Source: Thalassovita autumnalis
GTDB taxonomy: Bacteria > Pseudomonadota > Alphaproteobacteria > Rhodobacterales > Rhodobacteraceae
Assembly: GCF_001458255.1 (NCBI RefSeq)
Contig: NZ_CYSB01000040.1
Location: forward strand, 124,001 to 188,000
Direction of reading: 5' to 3'
Length of the DNA stretch: 64,000 bases
Position numbers and translations under genes: made by a program. This document shows positions 9,294 to 17,905 of this stretch, in pieces (the stretch's first letter is position 1; each line of letters starts with the position of its first letter). The notes under the pieces were generated by a model. The model was not told the origin of the DNA. It worked only from the letters and a program-made list of their open reading frames with translations, and did no database searches.

Positions 9294-9716
9294 TCAGTCG
9301 TCGCGATGCACCTTTTCACGGCGCTCGTGACGCTCTTGCGCCTCAAGGCTCATGGTGGCGATCGGACGGGCGTCTAGCCGTTTCAGGCTGATCGGCTCAC
9401 CGGTCACATCGCAGTAGCCATATTCGCCCTCATCGATGCGGCGCAGGGCCGAGTCGATCTTGGCAACCAGCTTGCGCTGACGGTCCCGGGTGCGCAGCTC
9501 CAGCGCCCGATCCGTCTCTTCGCTGGCCCGGTCCGCAACATCAGGAATGTTGCGGGTTCCGTCCTGCAGACCCTCGATCGTGTCGCGGGTGTCTGCTAGC
9601 AGATCTGCTTTCCAATTCAGCAGCTTGCGTCTGAAATACTCAAGCTGTTTGTCGTTCATAAATGGTTCGTCCTCGGCCGGACGATAATCATCGGAAATAA
9701 AGGTTTCCGCCTTCAT
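9294..9716 (-). CDS. dksA: RNA polymerase-binding transcription factor DksA, single-cysteine type
   Basis: DksA-like secondary-channel regulator of RNA polymerase that acts with ppGpp. At 140 aa it has an N-terminal coiled coil whose tip carries DVADRASEETDR (the Asp and Ala that act at the polymerase trigger loop in E. coli). The C-terminal globular region is GYCDVTGEPISLKRLDARPIATMSLEAQERHERRE. Only one of the four zinc-finger cysteines remains (C..T then A..T), as in the functional Rhodobacter sphaeroides DksA. The start at 9716 (MKAETFISDD) has GAGGGA upstream and fits family length. An ATG at 9767 with GGAGG would add 17 residues and remains possible. Confidence 0.93.
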   Translation of the reverse strand: MKAETFISDDYRPAEDEPFMNDKQLEYFRRKLLNWKADLLADTRDTIEGLQDGTRNIPDVADRASEETDRALELRTRDRQRKLVAKIDSALRRIDEGEYGYCDVTGEPISLKRLDARPIATMSLEAQERHERREKVHRDD

Positions 9717-9895
9717 CTCAATTCCCTCATCAAGGCCAACTTGTGCCAACACGTGATCCTTTGACATTTTGGCGCCTCCCGTGGCGGGGTCTACCGCACC
9801 CGCGCCGCAATGTCACGTCATTTAACGCCCCAGATTGCAGGGGCGCAGGCTTCGCGTTAGGGTGGCGGCCAAGAAGGAACGACGGAACGAGGCGG

Positions 9896-10735
9896 ATGAA
9901 ATTCCAAGGAACCGAGGCCTATGTGGCCACCGAAGACCTGACAGTTGCAGTGAACGCTGCTGTGACGCTGGAACGCCCCCTTTTGGTGAAGGGTGAACCG
10001 GGCACCGGGAAGACCGAATTGGCCAAACAGGTGGCTTCGGCGCTGGGGCTTGAGATGATCGAGTGGAACATCAAATCCACCACCAAAGCGCAGCAGGGTC
10101 TTTACGAATATGACGCCGTCAGCCGATTGCGCGACAGTCAGCTGGGCGAAGAGCGTGTGCATGACGTCAAGAACTACATCAAGAAGGGCAAGCTTTGGCA
10201 GGCGTTTGAGTCTGACAAGAAAGTTGTGCTGCTGATTGATGAGATCGACAAAGCGGATATCGAGTTTCCAAACGACCTGCTGCAGGAACTCGATAAGATG
10301 GCTTTCCACGTCTATGAGACCGGTGAAACCATCTCGGCGAAAAATCGCCCGGTGATCATCATCACCTCCAACAATGAAAAAGAACTGCCGGACGCCTTCC
10401 TGCGCCGCTGCTTCTTCCACTACATTTCCTTCCCGGATGCCGACACGATGCGCAAGATCGTTGAGGTGCATCACCCCGGTATCAAGGAACAACTGCTGAC
10501 CACCGCGCTGACCCAGTTCTATGAAATCCGTGACACCCGCGGTTTGAAAAAAAAGCCTTCGACGTCAGAGGTTTTGGACTGGCTGAAGCTGCTCTTGGCC
10601 GAAGATCTGGACGCCGAAGATCTGCGCCGCGATGGCAGCAATGCCCTGCCCCGGCTGCATGGCGCGCTGCTGAAAAACGAACAGGATGTGCACCTGTTTG
10701 AGCGGCTGGCCTTCATGGCCCGTGGTCAAAGGTAA
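9896..10735 (+). CDS. MoxR-family AAA+ ATPase
   Basis: Cytoplasmic ATPase of 279 aa of the MoxR clade, which usually works with a von Willebrand A partner to activate or insert cofactors into target proteins. It shows Walker A (GEPGTGKTELAKQ), Walker B (VVLLIDEIDKAD), sensor 1 (VIIITSNNEKELPDAFLRRC with the Arg finger region) and a small lid domain. The ATG at 9896 is preceded by GAGG; the longer in-frame 5' extension would be arginine-rich non-family sequence. The CoxE-like vWA gene follows at 12639, with a DUF2927 lipoprotein gene and a mini-membrane gene between them. Confidence 0.93.
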   Translation: MKFQGTEAYVATEDLTVAVNAAVTLERPLLVKGEPGTGKTELAKQVASALGLEMIEWNIKSTTKAQQGLYEYDAVSRLRDSQLGEERVHDVKNYIKKGKLWQAFESDKKVVLLIDEIDKADIEFPNDLLQELDKMAFHVYETGETISAKNRPVIIITSNNEKELPDAFLRRCFFHYISFPDADTMRKIVEVHHPGIKEQLLTTALTQFYEIRDTRGLKKKPSTSEVLDWLKLLLAEDLDAEDLRRDGSNALPRLHGALLKNEQDVHLFERLAFMARGQR

Positions 10736-10741
10736 CGTGAT

Positions 10742-10779
10742 CGCCGTCCCGGCCAATTGTCGGGGCGGCGGACTGTTTT
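10742..10779 (+). terminator. probable Rho-independent terminator after the MoxR gene
   Basis: Inverted repeat of 10 bp (cgccgtcccg / cggggcggcg, one G-T pair) with a 9-base loop, starting 7 bases after the stop and followed by a short T-rich run. It suggests that the next genes are transcribed from their own promoter. Confidence 0.6.
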
Positions 10780-11002
10780 GCCGCATGATCGGGCGGCAAC
10801 CGGCTGCGGCCAAGAGAAACCACCAATTTTCCTGCCGCCCGTGGCCAAAATCGTGGTAAACAAACCCTTACGATTGTTTCCGGGACGGGAACCTAAAGCC
10901 GCATTTGTGCCGCAAATCACGCCTAACATGGCAAAAGCCTGACAAATTACTGACAGGCCCCGGGGGCGTCGATTGGTGTTTTATGCGTGAAAAGGTGTAA
11001 GT

Positions 11003-11074
11003 ATGGCGTCGCTGCTGTTGAAATCACTGCTGTTTTTGCTGCCTTTTGGTTCGGTTAGGGGTGTTTATCGATGA
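11003..11074 (+). CDS. 23-aa leucine-rich leader ORF coupled to the DUF2927 gene
   Basis: A very short reading frame MASLLLKSLLFLLPFGSVRG plus VYR. AAGGTG sits about 6 bases before its ATG, and its TGA (11072-11074) shares bases with the ATG of the next gene (11071), an ATGA overlap. It could be a leader peptide that couples translation or a tiny membrane peptide. I infer that it is translated only from the ribosome site and the exact overlap; no family is recognised. Confidence 0.45.
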   Translation: MASLLLKSLLFLLPFGSVRGVYR

Positions 11075-12450
11075 TCCGTTTTCTTGCTGCTCTGCCCTTA
11101 TGCCTGAGCCTAAGCGCCTGTATGGCGACCGCCCCCTTGGAACAACCCAGCCGCGCCTCCACCGAAGCGACCACGATCCTGCCACCTATGAAGACGTTTA
11201 CCGCCAGCCGGGCCAGCAAGCCGCAGGTGTCCAATACGGATCTGGCGCGCGACATTCTGGATCTGGCGTTCCAGCTGGAATCAGGGCGGCAATTGCCCCG
11301 TTTCACCCGATTTGAGGGTCCGATTACCCTGCGATTGACCGGTCAGGCCCCGATCAGCCTGTCGCTTGAGCTGGATGCGCTGACCGACCGTTTGCGTCGT
11401 GAGGCCGGGATCAACATTCGCCGGGTGCAATCCGGTCAGGCCTCGATCACGATTGAGGCGGTGAGCCACGCCAAGATCCGCCGCCACCTGCCCTCGGCCG
11501 CCTGTTTTGTGGTGCCGAATGTGTCCAGCCTTGCCGAATACAGCAAGGCCCGCCGCGCCCCGCGCACCGACTGGACGCAGCTGCAAAACCGCGAACGGCT
11601 GGCGATCTTTGTGCCGTCTGATGCGCCGCCACAGGAAATGCGGGACTGCCTGCATGAAGAACTGGCGCAGGCGCTGGGGCCGCTCAATGACCTCTACCGC
11701 CTGTCCGACAGCGTCTTTAATGACGACAATGTCCATACGGTTCTGACGGGTTATGACATGCTTGTTCTACGCGCCTTCTATGCGCCTGAGCTGCAAAACG
11801 GGATGAGCCGCAGCCAAGTGGCGGAACGCCTGCCGACTATTCTGGCACGGCTGAACCCCGCTGGTGCTAATCGTAGCCCGGAATATTTGCGGACCACGCC
11901 GCGTAGCTGGATTGAAGCGATCCAAACCGCGCTTGGCCCCGGCGCCAGCGCTGCCGGTCGTCGCTCGGCGGCACAGAAAGCGGTCAATATCGCCCGCTCC
12001 GAAGGTTGGACAGATCACCGCCGCGCCTTTTCCCATTACGCGCTTGGCCGCCTGACCCAGAGTCAGGATCCGGATGTTGCCCTGTCCCACTTCCTGGCCG
12101 CGCAGCGCTATTACAGCCAACGCCCCGGCACCCAGCTGCACAGCGCCCAGGTGGCACAGCAACTGGCGGCCTATGCGATCCATGAGGGACGCGGTCAGGC
12201 CGCGTTGGACATCATTGATCCCTATCTGGATGTGGCCAAACGCCACGAAAACGCGGCCCTCTTGTCGACGCTGATGCTTTTGCGCGCCGAAGCACTAGAT
12301 CTGTTGGGGCGCGGCACTGAGGCACGTTTGGTCAGACTGGACAGTCTGGGCTGGGCACGCTACGGGTTCGGCGCTGATTGGGCAGTTCGGGCCAAATTGC
12401 AGGAAATCACTGCACTTAGCCCGCTGAAAAGAGGAAATGGGCGGACATGA
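11071..12450 (+). CDS. DUF2927 domain-containing lipoprotein
   Basis: Predicted lipoprotein of 459 aa: signal peptide MIRFLAALPLCLSLSAC with lipobox LSAC. A DUF2927-type domain follows over roughly residues 60-260 (SGRQLPRFTRFEGPITLRL; the cysteine-containing CFVVP; DCLHEELAQALGPLNDLYRLSDSVFNDDN). The fold with a conserved HEE..Q..G segment resembles a degenerate metallopeptidase; E of HEE could bind metal but this is inference. The C-terminal 180 residues are helical, perhaps TPR-like. It is coupled upstream to a 23-codon ORF and downstream to a mini-membrane protein by ATGA overlaps. Confidence 0.85.
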   Translation: MIRFLAALPLCLSLSACMATAPLEQPSRASTEATTILPPMKTFTASRASKPQVSNTDLARDILDLAFQLESGRQLPRFTRFEGPITLRLTGQAPISLSLELDALTDRLRREAGINIRRVQSGQASITIEAVSHAKIRRHLPSAACFVVPNVSSLAEYSKARRAPRTDWTQLQNRERLAIFVPSDAPPQEMRDCLHEELAQALGPLNDLYRLSDSVFNDDNVHTVLTGYDMLVLRAFYAPELQNGMSRSQVAERLPTILARLNPAGANRSPEYLRTTPRSWIEAIQTALGPGASAAGRRSAAQKAVNIARSEGWTDHRRAFSHYALGRLTQSQDPDVALSHFLAAQRYYSQRPGTQLHSAQVAQQLAAYAIHEGRGQAALDIIDPYLDVAKRHENAALLSTLMLLRAEALDLLGRGTEARLVRLDSLGWARYGFGADWAVRAKLQEITALSPLKRGNGRT

Positions 12451-12614
12451 TCGTACTTGCAGGGCTGGTCTTTGGGATTCTTTTTGGGGCCGGGCTGGCG
12501 AAACGCCGCAAAGGTCAGATGAAAGACATGCTGCAATATGCAGCCGCTTATGCCATCCTGTTTTCGATCATTGGGCTGTTCATCACCATCATCGTGCATC
12601 GCGCAGCCGTCTGA
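12447..12614 (+). CDS. 55-aa membrane protein coupled to the DUF2927 gene
   Basis: Small protein starting MIVLAGLVFGILFGAGLA, with a basic loop (KRRKGQMKD) and a second membrane helix (AAAYAILFSIIGLFITIIVH). Its ATG shares bases with the TGA of the DUF2927 gene (ATGA, 12447-12450), and the vWA gene begins 25 bases after its stop. The exact overlap, two-helix hydropathy and conserved reading make it a credible gene although no family is known to me. Its place between a lipoprotein and a vWA protein suggests a membrane anchor or partner. Confidence 0.65.
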   Translation: MIVLAGLVFGILFGAGLAKRRKGQMKDMLQYAAAYAILFSIIGLFITIIVHRAAV

Positions 12615-12638
12615 CCTCACCGCTTGAGGAGGCCCGCG

Positions 12639-13823
12639 ATGTTTCTACCATTCTTTGAAAACCTGCGCAAAGCCGACATTCCCGTTTCCCTGCGGGAATA
12701 CCTGTCGTTTCTTGAAGCGGTGAAGGCTGGCCTGGTCACCTATGACGTGGATGGGTTTTACTACCTCGCCCGCGTTGCAATGGTGAAGGATGAGCGCAAC
12801 CTTGATAAGTTTGACCGCGCTTTCGCCGCGACCTTTTCGGGGCTCGAAGACATCCAGTTGGGCGACGTCCTGAATGCAGTAGATATCCCCGGCGACTGGC
12901 TGGAAAAACTGGCAGAAAAACACCTGAGCGAAGAAGAAAAAGCTGAGATCGACGCCTTAGGCGGCTTTGATAAGCTTATGGAAACGCTCAAGGAGCGGCT
13001 GAAGGAACAAGAGGGCCGCCATCAGGGTGGCAACAAATGGATCGGCACGGCCGGCACTTCCCCCTTTGGGGCCTACGGATACAATCCTGAAGGCGTACGG
13101 ATCGGCCAGAAAGAAAGCCGCCACCAGCGCGCTGTGAAGGTCTGGGACAAACGGGAATTCCGCAACCTCGACGGTGAGGTGGAACTGGGCACCCGCAACA
13201 TCAAGGTCGCGCTGAAACGCCTGCGCAATTGGGCCCGCGACGGGGCGGAGGAGGAGCTGGATCTTGACGGCACCATCCGCGCCACGGCCGAACACGGCTA
13301 TCTGGATGTGCAGACCCGACCGGAAAAGCGCAATGCGGTGAAGGTTCTGCTGTTCCTGGACATCGGTGGGTCGATGGATCCCCATATTCAAGTGCTGGAG
13401 GAGTTGTTTTCGGCTGCCAAGTCCGAGTTCAAACATATGGAGCATTTCTACTTCCACAACTGCCTCTATGAAGGTGTGTGGAAGGACAACAGGCGCCGCT
13501 GGGACCAGCAGACCCCAACCTGGGATGTGCTGCACACCTATGGCTCTGATTACAAATGCATCTTTGTGGGTGACGCCTCCATGTCGCCCTATGAAATCGC
13601 CTATCGTGGCGGCGCCAATGAGCATTGGAACGAAGAGGCGGGTGAGGTCTGGCTGCAGCGCGCCCGCGACCAATGGCCCGATCACATCTGGATCAATCCG
13701 GTGGCCGAGAAGTATTGGCCCTACACCCAGTCGATCCAAATGATCCGCGACCTGTTTGAGGATCGCATGGTACCGATGACGCTTGAGGGCATCGAACGTG
13801 GGATGAAAGAGCTGGGGCGCTAA
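12639..13823 (+). CDS. vWA domain protein, CoxE-like (MoxR partner)
   Basis: Cytoplasmic protein of 394 aa with a C-terminal von Willebrand A / CoxE-like domain. MIDAS region: VLLFLDIGGSMDPHI, where the classical DxSxS is DxGxS; the later metal ligands may be in FVGDASMSPYE. The N-terminal half is charged and helical (LREYLSFLEAVKAGLVTYDVDGFYYLARV), typical of the family that pairs with MoxR ATPases. A strong GAGGAGG lies 6 bases before the ATG at 12639; the ORF can extend to 12624 but without support. It is probably a chaperone-like pair with the MoxR ATPase at 9896. Confidence 0.92.
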   Translation: MFLPFFENLRKADIPVSLREYLSFLEAVKAGLVTYDVDGFYYLARVAMVKDERNLDKFDRAFAATFSGLEDIQLGDVLNAVDIPGDWLEKLAEKHLSEEEKAEIDALGGFDKLMETLKERLKEQEGRHQGGNKWIGTAGTSPFGAYGYNPEGVRIGQKESRHQRAVKVWDKREFRNLDGEVELGTRNIKVALKRLRNWARDGAEEELDLDGTIRATAEHGYLDVQTRPEKRNAVKVLLFLDIGGSMDPHIQVLEELFSAAKSEFKHMEHFYFHNCLYEGVWKDNRRRWDQQTPTWDVLHTYGSDYKCIFVGDASMSPYEIAYRGGANEHWNEEAGEVWLQRARDQWPDHIWINPVAEKYWPYTQSIQMIRDLFEDRMVPMTLEGIERGMKELGR

Positions 13824-13880
13824 TATTCACGCGATCCCATCTTGATCAAATCAACGCTGCCCCCTACCTGAGGCAGCAAG

Positions 13881-15344
13881 ATGAAACCCGCCACCGCCCC
13901 CTCCCCGCCCCTTTCCGCACATCTGAAGAAGCCCCTTGGGCCAATCCTGATGCTGGACGATATACGGGAGGGTCAGATGCATCTGGCCGCCCTGTTCATT
14001 GCCCCCAACGGGCAAGAAATGCCGCCGATTGAGCTGGATGGCATTTCGATTTCAGCCGAAAACATCGCAACCTATCAACATGTTACGATCTGGCGCTGCC
14101 GATTTAGCCGTCCTGCAACAGACCCCTCACATTATCGGTGGAACGGCAACCGCTTTGACCTTGCGGGCTGCCCTGAAGGGGCGATGCAGATCGCATATGT
14201 CTCCTGCAACGGCGAGGAGCACGGCGATCTGACCCGCGACGGTGATGAGCGTAACGCAATGTGGCGACAGCTGGCCGAAACTCATGATCAAACGCCGCTG
14301 TCCCTGCTGCTGCATGGTGGCGATCAGGTCTATGCCGATGAGGTGACACTGGGCCATCCCCTCAGCCATGATTGGCCCGACCGCCTGCCGCGCGATCCCA
14401 GCCGCGGCGATCTGGTGGATTTGCGCGACCATCTGCGGGAACGGTTTCTGGACCGCTATATCGCCGTCTATGACACAGCTGAGCATGCCCATTTGGCGGC
14501 TCGAGTGCCGTCGCTGATGCAATGGGATGACCATGACATCTGCGATGGCTGGGGATCATTGCGGCGGTCGCGCACCTATTCCCCGGTGGGGCAGATGCTG
14601 TTTGACTGCGCCCGTGAGGCGGCTCTGTTGTTCCAGCACGGCTGTGTCGACGGGGATCTGCCGGCCCGCTTTGCCGATCCGACCGGTCTGCATTTGGGCT
14701 GGTCCATCACCGCGCCTGGCCTGCGCCTGCTGGCGCCCGATCTGCGATCCGAACGCAGCCGGCGCGAGGTGATGGGAACTTCTGGCTGGCGGATGATGGA
14801 AGGTGCAGGGCATACGCCTGCGCCGGGGCGGACCTTTGTCATGTCTTCGGTCCCGGTGCTGGGGCCGCGCCTGTCCGTGCTGGAATGGGTCATGATGGCG
14901 ATCCCATCGATGCAGAAATACGAAGATGACCTGCGCGATCAATGGCAAAGCCGCGCCCATCGCGACAGCTGGCAGCATTTGCTGGAGATCCTGCAGCGCA
15001 TCGCCAGCCTCGACGGTCAGGATGTGACCGTTCTGTCCGGTGAAATTCATCTGGCCGCGCGGGGTGAAATGGCGCTGGGGACGGGCAAGGTTATGCATCA
15101 GCTGGTCGCCTCAGGCATTTCACATCGCGCACCGCCCAAAGCCTGGGCGCGGTTTCTGGACATGTTGGCCCGCTTTGGTGACAGCCCCCTGCCCGGCCAC
15201 CCCATTCAGATGCGCCCGATCCCCGGTCAAAGCCATCGCTATGTGGCCGAGCGTAACTATCTGCTGCTGCGCAAATCCGAAGGCAATTGGCAGGCGCAAT
15301 GGGCCCTTGAGGACAGCGGTCCAAGCGCGTGGATGCCGCTTTGA
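13881..15344 (+). CDS. PhoD-like metallophosphatase
   Basis: Predicted metal-dependent phosphatase of 487 aa, alkaline phosphatase D type. Calcineurin-like motifs are seen in order: AYVSCNG, LLHGGDQVYADEV (GDQ metal ligands), LMQWDDHDICDGWG (the DDHD motif), and VLSGEIHLAA with the late His. No signal peptide or Tat motif is present, unlike secreted PhoD, so a cytoplasmic location is likely. It stands 57 bases after the vWA gene and could share its transcript. The substrate is unknown. Confidence 0.87.
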   Translation: MKPATAPSPPLSAHLKKPLGPILMLDDIREGQMHLAALFIAPNGQEMPPIELDGISISAENIATYQHVTIWRCRFSRPATDPSHYRWNGNRFDLAGCPEGAMQIAYVSCNGEEHGDLTRDGDERNAMWRQLAETHDQTPLSLLLHGGDQVYADEVTLGHPLSHDWPDRLPRDPSRGDLVDLRDHLRERFLDRYIAVYDTAEHAHLAARVPSLMQWDDHDICDGWGSLRRSRTYSPVGQMLFDCAREAALLFQHGCVDGDLPARFADPTGLHLGWSITAPGLRLLAPDLRSERSRREVMGTSGWRMMEGAGHTPAPGRTFVMSSVPVLGPRLSVLEWVMMAIPSMQKYEDDLRDQWQSRAHRDSWQHLLEILQRIASLDGQDVTVLSGEIHLAARGEMALGTGKVMHQLVASGISHRAPPKAWARFLDMLARFGDSPLPGHPIQMRPIPGQSHRYVAERNYLLLRKSEGNWQAQWALEDSGPSAWMPL

Positions 15345-15388
15345 CCTGCACTCTTGCCTGCGCGCGCTGAAAGCCCCATATCTACCTC

Positions 15389-16078
15389 ATGCTGAAGTTC
15401 ACTCCGATCCTCCTGGCCATCCTCTATGCGGTTGCCATGTATCGATTTTCCGCTTGGCGGCTGGCACGCCAACTGGATGAGCAATCCACCGAGCTAATGG
15501 ACCCGAAACTACGTGAGATGACCACGCGGATGGCGCGGGCCTTGGATCTGCCGCGGATCAAGGTGCACATCTATGAGATCGATCCGGTCAATGGCCTCGC
15601 AGCGCCAGACGGGCGGATTTTCATCACCCGCGGGTTTTATCGCAAGTTTCAAAACGGTGAGGTCTCCGCCGAGGAGCTTTCCAGCGTGATCGCCCATGAG
15701 CTGGGGCATGTGGCCCTCGGCCATTCGCGCCGCCGGATGATTGATTTTTCCGGCCAGAACGCGCTGCGCACGGCGCTGGCGATGGTGCTGTCGCGGGTTA
15801 TCCCCGGCGTTGGCGCGATGATCGCCAATGCGCTGACGACCATGCTAGCGGCCCGGCTGTCGCGGGGCGATGAGTATGAGGCCGATGAATATGCCGCTGC
15901 ACTGCTGACGAAATCGGGCATCGGCACCGCTCCGCAGAAATCCCTGTTTGAAAAGCTGGAGGCGCTGACGGCCTCAGCCGGCAGTGGCACCCCGGCCTGG
16001 TTGCTGAGCCACCCCAAAACCGGGGAGCGGATTGCCGCGATCGAAGCGCTTGAGGCCAAATGGGGTGTGAAAGCCTGA
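15389..16078 (+). CDS. M48-family (HtpX-like) zinc metalloprotease
   Basis: 229-aa protein with one N-terminal hydrophobic segment (FTPILLAILYAVAMYRFSAW). The catalytic zinc motif is VIAHELGHVALGHSRRR, with the third ligand in GDEYEADEYAA. A second hydrophobic region (ALAMVLSRVIPGVGAMIANALTTML) lies between. It resembles membrane-quality-control HtpX but has fewer helices. It ends at a convergent junction with the PIN gene that contains a half copy of the dispersed repeat. Confidence 0.9.
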   Translation: MLKFTPILLAILYAVAMYRFSAWRLARQLDEQSTELMDPKLREMTTRMARALDLPRIKVHIYEIDPVNGLAAPDGRIFITRGFYRKFQNGEVSAEELSSVIAHELGHVALGHSRRRMIDFSGQNALRTALAMVLSRVIPGVGAMIANALTTMLAARLSRGDEYEADEYAAALLTKSGIGTAPQKSLFEKLEALTASAGSGTPAWLLSHPKTGERIAAIEALEAKWGVKA

Positions 16079-16090
16079 AGCGGCTTTCTT

Positions 16091-16115
16091 GAGTATTTTC
16101 AGATCATTGAAAAGA
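16091..16115 (+). repeat. half copy of the 3'-end palindromic repeat, copy 3
   Basis: GAGTATTTTCAGATCATTGAAAAGA resembles the left half of the 49-bp element (GAGTATTTACGGATCATTGAAAGG). The right half is absent. It begins 13 bases after the M48 protease stop. Confidence 0.65.
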
Positions 16116-16125
16116 TGGGCTGGCG

Positions 16126-16665
16126 CTAGCCTATAGCTTTGCCCAAACGCGGCAGGCGGGCCTTTTTTAACAGCGCGCGGCTGGTCCAAACCTCCCCAGA
16201 CAGGCGCTCAGCAGTGCTGCGCACGGCTTCGACCACATCCTGCATCACGCCTGGGTTGGCTTGCCAGAGACCATGCAGAAACCCATCGGGGTCCTGCCGG
16301 CTGAGCCCTTCCTCGGCCAGGATGTGGCGCGGGAAGTCTTTGGCGTTCATGGTGATCAGCAGATCCGCAGATCCGGCGATGGCTGCGGCCAGCACATGAG
16401 TGTCCGCGGGGTCCGGCAAATACAGGCGATCCTCAAGCGAGGGCGGCCAGGTGACCGCGGCCCGGGGCCAGGCGGCCTGCACCATAGCGACCTCACCGCG
16501 CGCCTGAGCCTCACCTTCGGGGCCTAGTTTGCGGGCGGCTCGCGCCCATTCTTCCAAAATGCGGTCCGACCAGAGCGGTGTGAACAATCCCGCCCGCGCC
16601 GCGCCCAGCAGCACTTCGCGCATGACAGTGGGGTAGATCACGCAGGTATCGAGCAGGACCTTCAC
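16126..16665 (-). CDS. PIN domain protein
   Basis: 179-aa protein with a PIN nuclease fold. It starts MKVLLDTCVIYP (first acidic residue), continues with DRILEEWARA and LPDPADTHVLAAAI (later acidic residues), and LLITMNAKDFP. It starts with GTG at 16665, four bases after the stop of the RNA methyltransferase gene on the same strand, so the two are co-transcribed. No antitoxin is adjacent, so this is not an obvious toxin-antitoxin module. I recall the pair PIN plus methyltransferase as conserved in Rhodobacteraceae (RSP_2648/RSP_2647 families), which suggests an RNA-processing role. Confidence 0.85.
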   Translation of the reverse strand: MKVLLDTCVIYPTVMREVLLGAARAGLFTPLWSDRILEEWARAARKLGPEGEAQARGEVAMVQAAWPRAAVTWPPSLEDRLYLPDPADTHVLAAAIAGSADLLITMNAKDFPRHILAEEGLSRQDPDGFLHGLWQANPGVMQDVVEAVRSTAERLSGEVWTSRALLKKARLPRLGKAIG

Positions 16666-16669
16666 CAGA

Positions 16670-17866
16670 TCAGAGCCGGAAGAACAGCGATTTCAGGTAG
16701 CCGCTTTCCGCCAGCTGCGGCATCAGCGGATGGTCTGGCCCGGCAAATCCGGTGTGCAGCAGTTGCGACGGGCGACCGGCCCGGCCCAGCCCGCGCAGGC
16801 AGGCCACACGGAACTTGGTGACCTCGGCGGCATGTGAACAGGAGCAGAGGCCCAGATAGCCCCCCGGCCGCACCAGAGGCGCGGCCAGTCGGGCGATACG
16901 TTCATAGGCACGCAGACCTGCCTCAAGCGCCTGTTTGTTCGGGGCAAAGGCAGGTGGATCACAGATCACCACATCAAAGCGTTCCCCTTCTTCGCCCAGC
17001 TGCGCCAGAACGTCGAAAGCATCGCCCTTGCGGGTCGCAAAGCGGTCCTCAACCCCAGCCGCCTTGGCGCCGGCTTCGGCCAGCTCCAGCGCGGCTGCGG
17101 AGCCGTCAACGGCCAGGGCTGAAGTGGCGCCGCCAGCCAGGGCCGCCAGCGAGAAGCCACCGACATGAGAGAAGACGTCCAACACTTTGGCATCTTTGGA
17201 CAATGACGCCGCAAAGGCATGGTTCGGGCGCTGATCGAAAAACAGGCCGGTTTTCTGACCGCCGGTCAGATCCGCCATATAAATCGCACCGTTCATCGGC
17301 ACCTCAACCGGCGCATCAGGGGCGGTGCCCGTTGTGGTGGCGGTGACATCATCCAGCCCTTCCAGGCTGCGGGCGCGGCCCGACGCATTCTTGATCACAT
17401 TGGCCACCCCGGTGACCGAGATCAAAGCGGCCTCCAACGCATCAAAATGCACATCGGCCCAGGCTGCGTTGGGCTGCACCACAGCAGTGTCGCCAAACCG
17501 GTCGATCACCACGCCCGGCAGGCCATCTGCCTCGGCGTGGATGAGCCGGTAGAAGGGGGCAGCGTAAAGACGGGCGCGCAACTCCAGCGCCTTGCTGATG
17601 CGGGCTGAGAACCACGCTTCGTTGATCTCCGCCGTCGGATCCCGATCCAGCATGCGGCCAAAGATACGTGAATTCGGGTTCACCGCGACCAGCCCCATAG
17701 GGCTGCGGTCGGCATCTTCCAAAACGGCCAAAGACCCCGGCACCAGTTTCTTGGTGCGGCGGTCGGTCACAAGTTCATTGTCATAGACCCAAGGAAAGCC
17801 GCGGCGGATGGCGCGGGCGTTGGCTTTGGGTTTCAGGCGGATCACGGAATAAGAGGGCGCTGTCAT
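16670..17866 (-). CDS. PUA-domain class I SAM-dependent RNA methyltransferase (RlmI-like)
   Basis: 398-aa cytosine-C5 rRNA methyltransferase family protein. The N-terminal PUA-like domain begins VIRLKPKANARAIRRGFPWVYDNEL. The SAM-binding core has VLDVFSHVGGFSLAALAGGA and VDGSAAALELA, and the catalytic motif is VVICDPPAF, as in RlmI. SCSHA corresponds to the second catalytic-Cys motif. In RlmI the product is m5C1962 of 23S rRNA; the target here is inferred. It leads the two-gene unit with the PIN protein. Confidence 0.9.
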   Translation of the reverse strand: MTAPSYSVIRLKPKANARAIRRGFPWVYDNELVTDRRTKKLVPGSLAVLEDADRSPMGLVAVNPNSRIFGRMLDRDPTAEINEAWFSARISKALELRARLYAAPFYRLIHAEADGLPGVVIDRFGDTAVVQPNAAWADVHFDALEAALISVTGVANVIKNASGRARSLEGLDDVTATTTGTAPDAPVEVPMNGAIYMADLTGGQKTGLFFDQRPNHAFAASLSKDAKVLDVFSHVGGFSLAALAGGATSALAVDGSAAALELAEAGAKAAGVEDRFATRKGDAFDVLAQLGEEGERFDVVICDPPAFAPNKQALEAGLRAYERIARLAAPLVRPGGYLGLCSCSHAAEVTKFRVACLRGLGRAGRPSQLLHTGFAGPDHPLMPQLAESGYLKSLFFRL

Positions 17867-17905
17867 GGCGCCCTCTTACCCGTGTTTGATCTGTTGCGAA
17901 AGGGC

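Noticed and set aside
13842-13854. TTGATCAAATCAA upstream of the PhoD-like gene as an FNR box
   Set aside because: The halves are separated by 3 bases instead of 4, and no promoter of the right spacing is visible.
16126-16665. PIN gene as a toxin of a toxin-antitoxin pair
   Set aside because: No small antitoxin gene is adjacent; it is joined to an RNA methyltransferase gene instead.
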